Part shown: positions 12,861-24,946 of the stretch, one piece after another
Position numbering within the stretch: the stretch's first letter is position 1
How the letters are laid out: every line of letters begins with the position of its first letter
Assembly: GCA_032173965.1 (NCBI GenBank)
Contig: CM063287.1
Span: 13,087,859 to 13,151,858, forward strand
DNA from: Sitta carolinensis
Taxonomy: Eukaryota; Chordata; Aves; Passeriformes; Sittidae
Reading direction: 5' to 3'
Length of the DNA stretch: 64,000 nt
Translations under genes and position numbers: made by a program
The notes under the pieces: generated by a model
Database searches by the model: none
Told to the model about the DNA's origin: nothing
What the model saw: only the letters and a program-made list of their open reading frames with translations

Positions 12861-15800
12861 GTAACTGACCTTGCAGCTGGGAGCTTTAACTGTGTTTTTT
12901 CCCCATTTATACCTGGATAAGTAAACAGTTACTGAATGCTGAAAGGGCCTGAAAGCACTATTTTAGCCAAAGGCTAATCCCCATTCTCTGTGGATGAAAG
13001 GACTCAAAATGAAAACAACACAAACAAAAAAAAAAGTATGCCCTGCTTCAGGTAACACAAAGGTGAAGCTGAAATAAACAAATCCATTAATTTTGAGCTT
13101 AATGTTGCCTTACCCTCCATTTATAATGAGCAAATCAACCTCTATAAAAATACTGAGCTCTTCTTAAAATGATAGAAACATTACAATCACAAAGCAGAGG
13201 ATATATGCAATATTACCCAAAGGAGTTTAGAAGGTTCATCTCATGTAGATGAAATTAAAAGAATGAGTGATCAGCAAGCTGCTAGTCGCACAGCTTGAAC
13301 CTAATAAAAACAGTCATCATTCATGTTGCAGAAAACACAAGTCCAAAAGTAAGAGACAACATAAGGCAGTCATCCTCGGCCCTATGCATTCATCTCATGT
13401 TTAATATTTTTCTCAATGCTGTGGTTTAAACTAATGAAGAATAAATGGATTTCTCTGTCAAGTGTGGCTATTTCATACCATAAAGAAGAGACCCTTGCTC
13501 TACATGGAAGGACAAAAGGTTTTAAGGTCAAAAATTACTTCTGAGACAAAGACTTCTTAGTCATTTCTACATGAATTATAGCATACTACCCTACATAAAT
13601 TTTTGGTTTAGGATCTCTAGTTTATTTTGTTATTTTTCCCTGCAATGCATGGTTCATCTATTTTTCATACAGCAAAAGAACAATGGTAACGCTTTCACAG
13701 CCTTCATAGCTACCCACTGCTCTCCTACATGCACATTGTAAGATGCATAACATTTAGATGTTGGAGGAAGAAAAGGAAGACCAAGGGGATGTAACCCTCA
13801 GCCACTATGCAGTGCATCTTCTGAGTGACATATAGCAAAAATGAACTTCACAGCTCTCAGTTTATTTTCTAGCTGACCGTCCAGCACCTGACATTTGATG
13901 GCTTGCTAATATCATGTGTTACAAAGTCAAAGCTTTATCTTCTCTCAAGTACAGGCTCTAAACCCTAGAATTTTAAGTCATCCTCTCTCTTTTCCTTGGT
14001 CCATGAATTCAAGATGCTTCCATCTCCCGTTATAAACCAGTCAGTGTTCTGCACTTATTTCTTAACTTTAAAAAAGCATTAAACTTCCATCCATTACTCT
14101 TAAAATGTAGGAGACAACATCACTCCATTTAAATGAAAAACCAAAAACCTGTATTTCATGTGTTTAAATTCTCATCACATAGTAGAATAGGAGAGTCCCT
14201 CCTCTCTTTGATCTTGCGTGTCTATTAGGAATGCACGTAAAAAGGGAATAACCCATTCTTGAAAAATCTATGATCTGTACCTAACTAAATCAGGCACCTA
14301 AAATCCGTAATACAAATAACATTATTCCTGTTACTATATAAATAAAAAATAAGTGAGGAAATCCTTGCATCAGACTACATAAAACCTAAACGCAATATGC
14401 CTTCACTGAAAAAAAATAAGCTTTAGTAAAATATAATTTCTATATTAAGAGTTTGTCCTCAGTTGTGTGAAACTACTTTACTACATCATAGATTTTTGAT
14501 AAATTAAAATGAAAAATCCTTAACTGCATTTAAATTAGACGAGAACACCCATATTCAGTTCAAATACCTCCATGTCATCAAAGCTAGACAGATCTTACCT
14601 ACATAGGAAAAATACAGAACCACTAATGCTTTATCCTTTCCCTTGAAAAGAAACCTTCTGCTAAAATACTGCTGTAAATAAGATCTGTTTGGATACTGCT
14701 GCTTGTTACCATTTACATGTGTGTTTTATGATCACTGCAAAGCAGAAAGCTCAGCAAACACAGGAGGGAGAAGGAGCTGCCTTGCAGAAGCATGCCCAGG
14801 CAGGACGGCTCCCTGCTGCACACCTATTATTGATGTGCATTAGGAAGTGTCTGTCTAGACATGGAGAACCTGACAGGATGATATACTTAACTCAGGGTTT
14901 GTATCAGATTTAATAAGAGGATGCTGGCAGGCCCCAACTGGTCCTGGAAGTCTGTCCAGGCTGTTTGACAAATGATGTCGTAGCAAAGTTATGAACAAAG
15001 AACTCATAGTCACAAAGCATCCAAAATAAAACAGTTTCATTTTACTAAAAGATGTTTAAATCATCTACACCTCTGCTTAAGGCCTAAACTCTTAAAGACA
15101 CTAGAAATATGAGTCATCGTGGCTGCAGTAGTATTAGATACAAGGTAGAAAGAAAGATAAGTGTTAGAAAAAAATGGGGAGAATTTTGCAAGCACAGGGT
15201 TCTGACCTAGCTTTAGGGACAAGGTGGAAAATAACATGCAGAAGAGGATGAACTGAACTCCTGAGCAAAAGCTCTGAGTGGATTAATCTTGGAGCTTTTT
15301 GGTAACAGTGGGAAGAGTATTGAGAAGCAAAGCACAGGCCCTGGTGCAGGAGAGAGGGAGGACTGTCCTAAGCTCACTTGTAAAACTAATTTCTGACATG
15401 GTACCTAAATGCTGAGTTTTGCATCTTGCTTAATACAGATCTTCATGACACCAGCAAGACAGCCTGATGTTGGGGAATAAGTAAATCACAGTGCAACTGT
15501 CAAGCTCATAATACCTTCCAGGAAGGAGAAAATTCAAATCAAAGAGAAACTCACAAAAGCAGTGTCGCAGGCAACCCTGGGGCACCTGCACCTCAAGATG
15601 TCTGTAGGGTACCTGGCAACCATGGAATGCTCCTGGAAAGCTGCAAAGACTTTCTGTGACAAGCTGTTTTGACAAGAACCAAGAGCTAGAAGCTTCCCCC
15701 ATAAGTGTCAGACAGGCCCCTCTATAAGATATGAACAACAGAAACAGTACCAGACAAAATGCAAATATCTAAAAACCAGTGGCAATATTTCACTTCAGAA

Positions 15801-18800
15801 GTACCTGCTGAAATTTGAGCAGACTTAATTGTTTTGCTGGACCATCCTATTATTTATTTCTTTTTAGTTGTAAATAATTTGAATACACTTTGAATACAAA
15901 AGATACAACATAAAAATCCCAAGAATTACCAAATGTGTACTAAAACCTTCCAAAGACAAAACTGATATCACATTTAATGATTTGTAAATTAAGAACATAT
16001 AAATCTCATTCATTTATTTCAGTGTGCTTATATAAATAACTTAGTAACCAAAAGCAATCCTTGGAAAAGGACCAAATTATCCTCATGTATATTTGGAGGC
16101 CTATTCTGAAATAAACATGCAATTTTGAGAGCCTGAGGGCTTACATACAGTATTTGTGGGCATAAGGTTTCCATTTAAAAGGGAACATAACTGTTTAAGC
16201 AGCCCTGTAGAAAGGGAATGTCTGTGGATTAGCAGGTGCCTTAATATAAGGGGATACCTGGCTTCTGCCTCGAGATTGCTCATTTGTCTTTTCTTTCTGT
16301 AAACTGAGGAGTCTAATGCCTACCTGGTTGTGGTGTTTCTGCATTCCTAACCAGTCTTGGAAAGTGCTTTGAAATCCATTAAGAAAAGGGCCATGCAAGT
16401 TCTGTGCCATCACAGATACATTACACATTGGCATTCCAGACCCATGTGAAGTAGGCTATTTCTCTTGTCATCCAGCTAAAGGCGAACATTCACTACCTAT
16501 TTGCAGTGATCAGAAGCAGTGCTACCAAAGAAATATAATTAAAAGAAGACAAAATGTTATTTTCATTACTTCACAGAAAAGATTTAAAGCCCGCTTTTTT
16601 TTTTCTCTGATCATTTTTAATCAGTATACTGGAAGCACATCTATTTTATTTATAACACATGTTGAACCTAAAAATTAAGTGGTGTACATATAAAAACACA
16701 TTGGCGACAGATGGCAACAGAAGACATCACAGGAGAAGTTGAAATTGTCAGCATTTCTTAATATCCTAGGACTTTTAAGAGTCATGAAATAGCCACAAAT
16801 TAATAGATTCCTAGAAAATCTATTGCACAGAGCAAGACTAAAGGGAACTAATCATGTGAGCATGCTATTCCTTCCATTGCCTCCCTCCTGTTTACTACAG
16901 TGGCTATGCTTTTATGAAAAGAATGCCACTAACTTGTCATTCTACAGTTTATAGGACTAGCTCTGAAATATCAAAATGCCTGAGAAGACTAACTACTTGA
17001 CTGGAAAAAGATTTGAGACAAGTTATTTTTTTAAAAAAGTTCTTATTAGAAATCTACAAGATGACAGGTATCACCAAGTCTTTACTGCCCAGACCCTCAG
17101 TATTACCTCATAAAAACAGCAGCTAAATCCACCCATAAAGAACATGAAAACAAGAAAATACAGGTAGCACAATTCAATATATATGTATAGGCCTTTATCA
17201 GGATTTATTCACTTAAGACAAGAAGTTGCAATTTTTTCATTCTTATGCTTTGCACACTTTAAATGGGGTACAAAATCTAAAACTACATAATGAAAAATGC
17301 ATACCATCTATGACGAATAGGAGCAAAGTTACAAATATACTGCTTTAATTCAATAATAGAAAGTAGATTGCTACTAGAATTATATTTTTTGATTTAATAC
17401 TGCAATACTAGATATTCTGTTAGAAGAATGTATCACTGAATTTGTATTCTTTCATTGTTGGCACCTAGGTGCCTAAAATACTTAGCAGCTAAGAGGCTCT
17501 GCTCGTGTTAGAGATGATTTGAGAAGAAACATAACAAGTGCACTAAAGGAGAAAAGGCTATTAAAAGATTCAAAATTCCTCCACAGAATTTTGTGGCAGA
17601 AGCAAAAACATTAGCTCCTTTCACAATTTCAAAAAGTGAAACTAGAAAGGGCATTAAAGGAGAGGAAGGGAAAAAAAACCTTTCTAAGAGTTTTAATCAA
17701 ACTCTTACATTTAACAGCATTAATGCTAAGTATGCAAACGTTCATCCCACTGATCATTATGGTATCAAGAACTAATTTTCCTCCTTTTAAGAGCTTATAT
17801 GTCACATCACACCCTGTGGGCCTTCCAGAGATGTATTTAAATGTCTGACAGGGGGAAAAGAAAGACATTCCAGACAGCCAGGTGTTAGTGATTCACCCAT
17901 TAAAACTTCAGTTATAAAATATCCCACACAATGGTAAAACATTTCAGTCATTAGCTGATCATAAATAGATTAAGATGACAGTCTAAATTATTATGACTAT
18001 ATGTGTATAAAATTTACATTGCTCATCACATTATTCCAGGTGTTGGTAATTCTGATTATCTGAAGTTAAAGATTAAGTGCATGTATTATTTGTTCTAAGA
18101 CCTTCAGAAAAAGATCAACAAAGCCAGATGTAGCAAATATAACATTAATCCTGAGACAGAAGACAACTTCAGATTTATTTGCAATGATGCTCATTCATTT
18201 TCTATTATATAGCTGAAAATGAGGTCTTGTTTCTTTTTATTGTAAGCTTTAAGCCAGCCTTACTATTTCACATAATGAATGTGAAACAGTAAAATAATTC
18301 AAAGATTTTTAAATCTTATATTGGCCTAAACTTCTGTTTTTCTTATAGGAAAATATTTATTTATCCAGCACTGCACTATTCTGATCTCAACTTTAATAAC
18401 AAAATATACAGCTGTACGTTAGGTCATGGCATGCTGTTGATTTACACAAATTTAGTTGCCTATAAACAAGAAGATAATTTCTAGGCTTATTTATTTCTAT
18501 ATCTACACTGTCAAACAAGATTTGAATTTTATCATTAAACCACATTTCAATCCATTTTACCCCTTTCAATTTGGCACATGATCAAATTTCTGAGTTAATA
18601 AATTAGGGAGCATCATCAGTATTCCCATAAGTGTCAGTGGACAAGCACTTAACTCACAATCCATGTGAATAAATTTGAGTCAACCTAATCTAGATTAGAA
18701 GACAGTTGATCTAAATCAAATTCGGCTACATTTAGTGTGGGCTAAAAGCTTGTACTGGATAATTACAGTCATACTAGAAATGCACTATAATGCCTTGTGC

Positions 18801-18980
18801 TAAAAAAAACAAACAAAAAAACCCCAACTTATTTCTTTGATTCGCCTGATTTCCAGGCACAACTTCTTTCAAACTTTTTGCTTTTATTCTATTTGTTTAA
18901 TTTTAGGAGTGAAATGCTCCAAGTTTTGCCCCTGACTCAGATAGGAAGAGATTTCACTCTTCAGTGCCTTTAGTTTTCGA
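12861..18980. other. Gene-free AT-rich unique DNA
   Basis: No supportable gene, RNA gene or mobile element in 6.1 kb. Open frames are at most 102 codons (15430-15738, minus strand) and lack coding character. The interval 14740-14990 is somewhat GC-richer and contains GTCTGTCTAGAC at 14849-14860, which includes the palindromic SMAD-binding element GTCTAGAC. The rest is AT-rich sequence with scattered short A/T runs. Confidence 0.55.
14849..14860. promoter_or_regulatory. SMAD-type motif GTCTGTCTAGAC
   Basis: The 8-bp palindrome GTCTAGAC (14853-14860) is the classical SMAD3/4 binding element and is directly preceded by a further GTCT half-site. The match is exact, but short motifs arise by chance and there is no flanking evidence of function beyond slightly raised GC. 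Confidence 0.15.
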
Positions 18981-19032
18981 AATTAGCTAAATACAAATTG
19001 TGACAATTAGCTAAATACAAATTGTGTCAATT
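18981..19032 (+). repeat. 24-bp tandem duplication
   Basis: Two adjacent 24-bp units (18981-19004 and 19005-19028), each beginning AATTAGCTAAATACAAATTG, differ at one position (GTGAC versus GTGTC at the end). A partial third start, AATT, follows at 19029-19032. The near identity points to a recent slippage or duplication event. Confidence 0.9.
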
Positions 19033-19575
19033 GCTGCTACCAAGTTACACAACTCTACAGAAATAAATCAGTCAAGACCCAGGAATGAGCATGTTGCAAA
19101 CATTACTGGTGTATGTTTCAAAAATATACAAGTAAATTATGAGTGAAAAATTACAAAATCTAGCCAGACTATATCCTTCTTAGCAGAATTACATCCCAGC
19201 CTTCTTGTTACAGAACACAAAATTATTTTTATTTACATCAGAGACAGGCAAGCGCCTGAAAAAATGAAATCACTTTCTCTTGTGCTTGAGGATGAGAACC
19301 TATCCATTCCAGCTTGTCCAGTCAAATACATTTGCTGCCTCCCAAGGAACGTTAGGATGAGATTCACTTCAAAAGATCTGAAATTGACACAGCTTTTGCC
19401 AAACACACAATTTTGCCATCTGGACTTCAGGTGTTTCTGCTTTCCTGTTTCTTACAAGGTTCTTTCATGATTTTGTTAATGGGGTTTTTTGGTTGTGATA
19501 CACTAGATTGAACCTGTTATTCACTTCAGAGAAGGAAACTTGAACTCTGCAGGCGAAACCCACCAGAACATATTT

Positions 19576-19581
<6 letters not shown>

Positions 19582-19623
<42 letters not shown>
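19582..19623 (+). repeat. Poly(A) tract, 42 A
   Basis: Forty-two uninterrupted A. No AATAAA lies within 30 bp upstream and the preceding 300 bp do not resemble a spliced transcript. CR1 does not use poly(A) tails, so a retroposed origin is not supported. The flank from 19623 to 19760 is also purine- and A-rich. Confidence 0.9.
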
Positions 19624-19626
<3 letters not shown>

Positions 19627-21462
19627 GGAAGAAAAATAATGTGAATCAAATCCAATAATTAGTTCCTAGAGAGAAGATAAGAATAATAATACAGAATATA
19701 GAAGAAAGGAAGAAAAAAGAAGCAAGAATTAAAATAACGAATAAAACAAAAACAAACCAACTAAACACAAGGTTTAAGATAGGGATAGGCCCCCCAAAAC
19801 CCCAAATAAAATTTTCCACAAAAAAGGATTTCTTGAATCTTTCTTACAGCAAAAGAAATTGAGTCACAAGAAGGTGATATGATTTGCCAAATGGAACAGA
19901 TTTGGAAATTCACAATTATATTGGAATATATTATCATAGTCTGTTCTGAAAAGTGTGTTTATACTAATGTTCACCAATAAGAAAATTGTTTTTTATCAGT
20001 TGTTACACTGCACCTGCTTGAAGCATTTCACAAGCAATTCAACACATTGTCTTTATTCTTATGACTGAGAAAAACACTGTAGGTATGGATTTAAAACATA
20101 ATCCGGAGATTCAAATTTGAACAATTACCAGAAAATGTTCTGGACAAATTGCCAGGTTGTCTTGGCCACACTTCCTGGCAGAAACATTAATTTTAAAAAC
20201 CACAAAAACAAAAGAGTAAAAAGCCCCAAACTTCTCCCCAGAACCTCAGTTTTCATGAAAAAGCAAAGCTGTCTGATACCACGATCTGTCAGAACCCTAA
20301 TCAAGGAAATGCTAATGACAACATCCATAACCCTAAAAGTCCACTGGGCTAAACCACCAAACTTTTGCCAAAATTCGGGTACTAATGGACTGAATAATGT
20401 TGACTGTATTTTTATTATGTCAGCTCTTTTCAAGAAGCTAAGTGGATTAGATTAAATTTAAGAAGATAAACTAGGTAAAACTTTGGTTTTGAGTAGGTAA
20501 TAAAATAGACACAGCGCTGAGCAGCCTTTTCACAGAACGTTTTCTCTAAGCAAAAAATGAAATAGGAGAGTCAGCCTTGCTAATAAAGAGGTCATCTCAA
20601 AAGCAGATATGTTGGACAGCCTGAATGAACCCAAGGCACCTGACTAATGTCAGCACAAGCCAGGAATTATTCTTCTTTTCTTTTACTTCATCTCACATAC
20701 TACCTTTTACATCAGGTCTTCCAAGCCTTCTGAACAATCTGGTACCCTGGATTCCTCTAGAAAAAGTAACCTGGGGCAGGAGGGGTGCTTGGCAGGGATG
20801 ACTAGGAAGAGGGCTGATAATTCACTTTGGTTGCACAGGCGTTTCACTTCAGGGACTAATCTTGATTGGTCTCCAGTGATTGTCCATCATATGAAGAAAT
20901 ACCAAACATCCTACAAGGCTTCATCTGTTAAAAGCAAGAGAAATACCTTTTCCCATCTTTCTCTCCACTGACTGAAGACAGACGGTAGAATCTGCTGCTT
21001 AGTACCTGATAAAAATAGCAGTGGTGGCGAGTTCCCTGTCTTTTTCTCTATGAAACTGCTTTTTTTTCTACAGCTCAAATACACAGTTTATAATAAATCC
21101 TATTTTGATGACTATTTTGCCTTATTTAGAAGAAATTTGAGGCAAAACAGATTGGTAATCTCAGTTACTGCATACACAAACCAGGTACTGGGCTAACTGT
21201 GATGCCATGAGGTCACATTGTGATTTAAAACTAGATAGAATCATTATGAGCCTTATTCAAAAAAGAGGAACTATGAGCTTATTATTGTTTTGGATAAATC
21301 CCCACATATTTTCAAAATCTTATCACTCCAATGAGAAAAAAAGCATTCCATGAACATGGCCTTCTATTGTATTGCTTCTCAAGCAGTAAACTGGGGATTG
21401 TGCATACAGAATAGTGGATTTAACTGTGAAATACATCCATTTAATTTCTGTGGGGTTCTCTC

Positions 21463-21490
21463 TTTTTTTGTTTTTTTTTTTTGGGGGGGG
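21463..21490 (+). repeat. T-rich then G8 tract
   Basis: Seven T, one G, twelve T, then eight G (21483-21490). A simple-sequence junction of two homopolymers, prone to length variation. Confidence 0.85.
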
Positions 21491-23089
21491 TTCTTTTTAG
21501 TAACTTTATCACCTGATTAAAATTTTGAACTTGGAAATTCAGCTGAAAATTTGTGGGAAAAATATGCAAAGTAGTGAAAATGTCTTTGTCAGTCATTTTT
21601 GTTTTTTAAGTATAGTCCCTTCTGAATACTTACCTCCTAGATGCTATGGCAAAGATATCTTGATTTCTATCATTCCAACACCTAACTCCAAGTGAACTGT
21701 CTGTGATGAGAACTGAGTGTGAAAAACTGATTGTAAAACAATATGCCTATTTGAGTTGTATTATTGTTGTTAGGATTTCTAACATCTAAACATCTGTAAA
21801 AGCATTGATTTACCTCTTAAGTTCCTTTTGAGATTTTAGCAGTGACATATTATAAAACAATTTAAGATTTAGTAACTTCCTGAAATTCAGTGTTTCTCCT
21901 TCCATTTGATCCCATAATGCAATTATCATTTTTGTTTGTGGTCTAGAAATTTATGCTAAGGAGTGTGATGCATAAACAAAAGATTTCAGAATGCAGAAAC
22001 TACGTTATGGCAAACCTCTTCAGCACCTCTCTCAATACGAAACTGTCCCTGGCCTGCTCACTGGAGATGGTGAGAGCCTTTGGGGAGAACAGAGGAAGCT
22101 GAGGAGCTGCTCACAGCCCCACAGGAGATGTTTGGCATACTGAGAAACTTGGTCTTCCATTGTAACAGCAAATGAAGATTTTGAATAATAACTCCCCTCA
22201 CAGCTTATGCTACTTTTCTGCTTTTAATGCATTTAACATTTGCAGCATCAGTTAAATTAGGGATTTCACACTGGACTCCAACCTGATCTTGAGTCAAAAG
22301 CAATATGTTTGTTACTCTAAGCCAAGTGTATCATAAGCACTTGATTTTGTTTTTGAAGCACTAAGCCCAAAAAATCATGGTTTACTATTGATGCAAACAT
22401 CTTTGCTGCAATATTTAGCAGGAGCTGCTTATGAAGCATAATGGATATGTTGCTGGTAATACTAACACCTATGCAAACCCAAAGCAGATAGCTGTTAGTG
22501 GAAACTGTTAGTGAAAATAATCTTGTCTTCTATTGTGTATAAGAAAAAAAGGAATCCAGAAATTATTAGATAGAAAATACTTAGTGCAAGCCACCAAAAC
22601 TGGGTTCTTTTTCTCTGTGTTTTAACCATTGTATTGAAAATATAAATAAATTTGTGTGTTTAGCAATTGTCTAAAAATGTGCTCGATTTTGAACACAATA
22701 GGAAATCAAGAACTGTAGCTGAACCCAGTAACCCAGGTCAGCCAAGATGAACCAGTAAAAGCCACTCTGAAATGACTCAGAGATATACTTCCTTTTTCTC
22801 TTTTATTAAGAGTGCACACAGAACAGGAAGAACACCAGTGACTTCAGTCTCTGGTCTTCTAACCAAGAAAGGACTTGTGAAGGTGAATGGTTTGCAGACG
22901 AAGGGGATATAAAAGAGACAAAACCAGGATAAAAATTAAATAAAAAGTAGCTGTCTTAAACTGTAATTGCACTCCTCTGCTGAGCATGCTTTCAGATATA
23001 TAAATGTGATTTACCATCACCTTGCAACTACAAATCAGGTCTTAAGAAACACTTGTGCTATGAAATTGTTTAATCTCATCAAGCTCTGC

Positions 23090-23400
23090 TTTCACAGCAA
23101 GCCATAAATCACAAAGTCTTTGTTATCATAGACCTCCATGAGCGCCTCTCAGGCAGGCAATGGATCGTGGGTATATATAATCCTGACTGCACAAACAGTG
23201 GGGTCGTCGCAGCCTGAAATACTTTCATAATAGCCACTGTGCAGCTGGTGGAACACAAGCCTATGATGGATATCTCATTTCCTACAGTCGGCATCTATTT
23301 CGAGCAAATTATTACCGCATAAATTTCTTGTCAACAGAAACGGCCAATTAATTAAGTTAAAAATTTACTCGTGATCACATCTACAAACCAAATAGAACTG
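23090..23400. promoter_or_regulatory. Candidate conserved non-coding element with retained CpGs
   Basis: Nine CpGs lie within 229 bp (23143, 23166, 23205, 23208, 23289, 23301, 23316, 23341, 23370) in an otherwise CpG-poor, AT-rich region. The 3' part holds homeodomain-type sites (CCAATTAATTAAG at about 23344) and an even-complexity stretch, AAATTATTACCGCATAAATT, at about 23306-23325. No coding frame of note exists: the 61-codon minus-strand frame covers only part of the block and has no splice context. CpG retention with homeodomain sites is typical of deeply conserved developmental enhancers. The enhancer reading is inference, but this is one of the two best candidates in the window. Confidence 0.35.
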
Positions 23401-24831
23401 TGAGGCAATTTTACAGTTACTGAATATACTGCAGGTCAGTTTAATGAATAATTTTCAACTTTGTCATAAACTCAAAGACAGGCTAATATCTTGAGGAACC
23501 TGACTGGAGAGCAGCTGCCAACAGATTTACACAAAATATATTTATGCAGATTTTGATTGATGACATCTGGGGACAGAAATAAACTTCATACAATTACAGA
23601 AACTTCAGAGGAATATGAAATTTCCTACCTAAAAATAAGCAACCTTCCTCTAGAACACTGTATTTAAATATGTTAAAAATGATACAGAATAGTCGTTCAG
23701 GAAAAAGATGGTTCATTATCAAAGCCAAGAACTACAGTGAGTAAAACCCTGCTGATTACGCTTGCTTTTAAAATTATTTTGTTTTCAAGCTTCTAAAAGT
23801 GCATTTTACATGCATATTTATCACATACACACACAAACATATAACACAGTCATAAGTAGTGGGTGGAGATAATTGGATGGGTTTTCACCCCAAACAATGA
23901 ATAAAAGTTATTCTTTCCAAGGAGCCTCCACATCAGTTAAAACATTGTCAGTGGTGCAGTGCAAGAGAAAATTCAAGCTATGGCTTCCATACAAATCAAA
24001 GTGGGCAGATTGACAGAGGCATGAATACAGCTACTTACTTTGGGTTATTATAAACATAAAACTGGTCTGCATGAGAGCATGCACATTTGTAAGTACTTCA
24101 TAATTTTTATTTTAACCTTCTTTCACTCTCTTCCCCCATCCTTCCTGAAATGAAAGCAAATATATCCCAGCCACTGTGAACCATGAAATCAAATAGCCTT
24201 TGCCAACAGATAAAAACCAGAGGATTAATTAAAATATGGAGTGGCTTTTGCCTCTATATAGATGGTTCATTTTTATTAGAGGAAGACAACAACCCTAAGT
24301 AACAACATAGACAAAAAATGATTTGACATTGGTGATGATGTGACTTTTTTTTTGACATTTTTTGAAATTTTTTGTATTTTTGCAATTACTCTGTCTTCAT
24401 TAAATTAAGGTATCAATATTATATATTTATTAGTATGCAATGAATAAGCTGTATAAATCTTTAAAAGATTAATAATTAGTGGTGTTAGCAACACAAAAAA
24501 GCAGAAATTGTTCACCATAAAATTCCAAGTGGGAAAGGAAATGCCTAAGAGAAAAGAGTCAAACCAGTTTGAAAGTTTATTTCCCATTATTCTCCCCATT
24601 ATTCTTCTCATGGCAAAGAGACTTATAGAAGTTCAGGAAACAAGCATCACTGGTCAGAAAAAGGAAACAAAATTACTCTTAATTATACCAAGGAACCTTC
24701 AATTTTAAAATCTACACTAACTGTACCTGTGGTGGAACAAGAAAGAAAATAATGGTAGAAAACACTTGGAAAAAGCTGATCACTTAAAGAGGACACCAAA
24801 ACTACTTTGAGAGCTTGGAAGTTGAAAACCG

Positions 24832-24946
24832 TTTTTTTTTTTTTTTTTGGTATTTGGAAATTAGCAAGTTGTTCCAGGGCAGCTGGGAAGAGGGCTCCAT
24901 CACCTTTCTCCAGATAGGTTGTGGGGTTTTTTTTTTCTTTTTTTTT
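24832..24946 (+). repeat. T-rich tracts
   Basis: Seventeen T at 24832-24848, then after about 80 bp of unique DNA a second T-rich run at 24927-24946 broken by one C, followed by TTTTG-type sequence to about 24960. A frame reading through here gives a phenylalanine run and is not a gene. Confidence 0.8.

Larger units (their letters stand above)
19033..23089. other. Gene-free AT-rich unique DNA
   Basis: No gene or mobile element recognised. It contains the A42 tract at 19582 and a T-then-G tract at 21463-21490. The opposed frames of 112 and 102 codons at 20117-20455 cover the same bases on both strands and are best read as chance. A slightly GC-richer patch at about 22020-22130 remains unidentified. 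Confidence 0.55.

Noticed and set aside
20117..20455. 112-codon plus and 102-codon minus frames over the same bases
   Set aside because: Mutually antisense, no domain, no splice context; chance frames.
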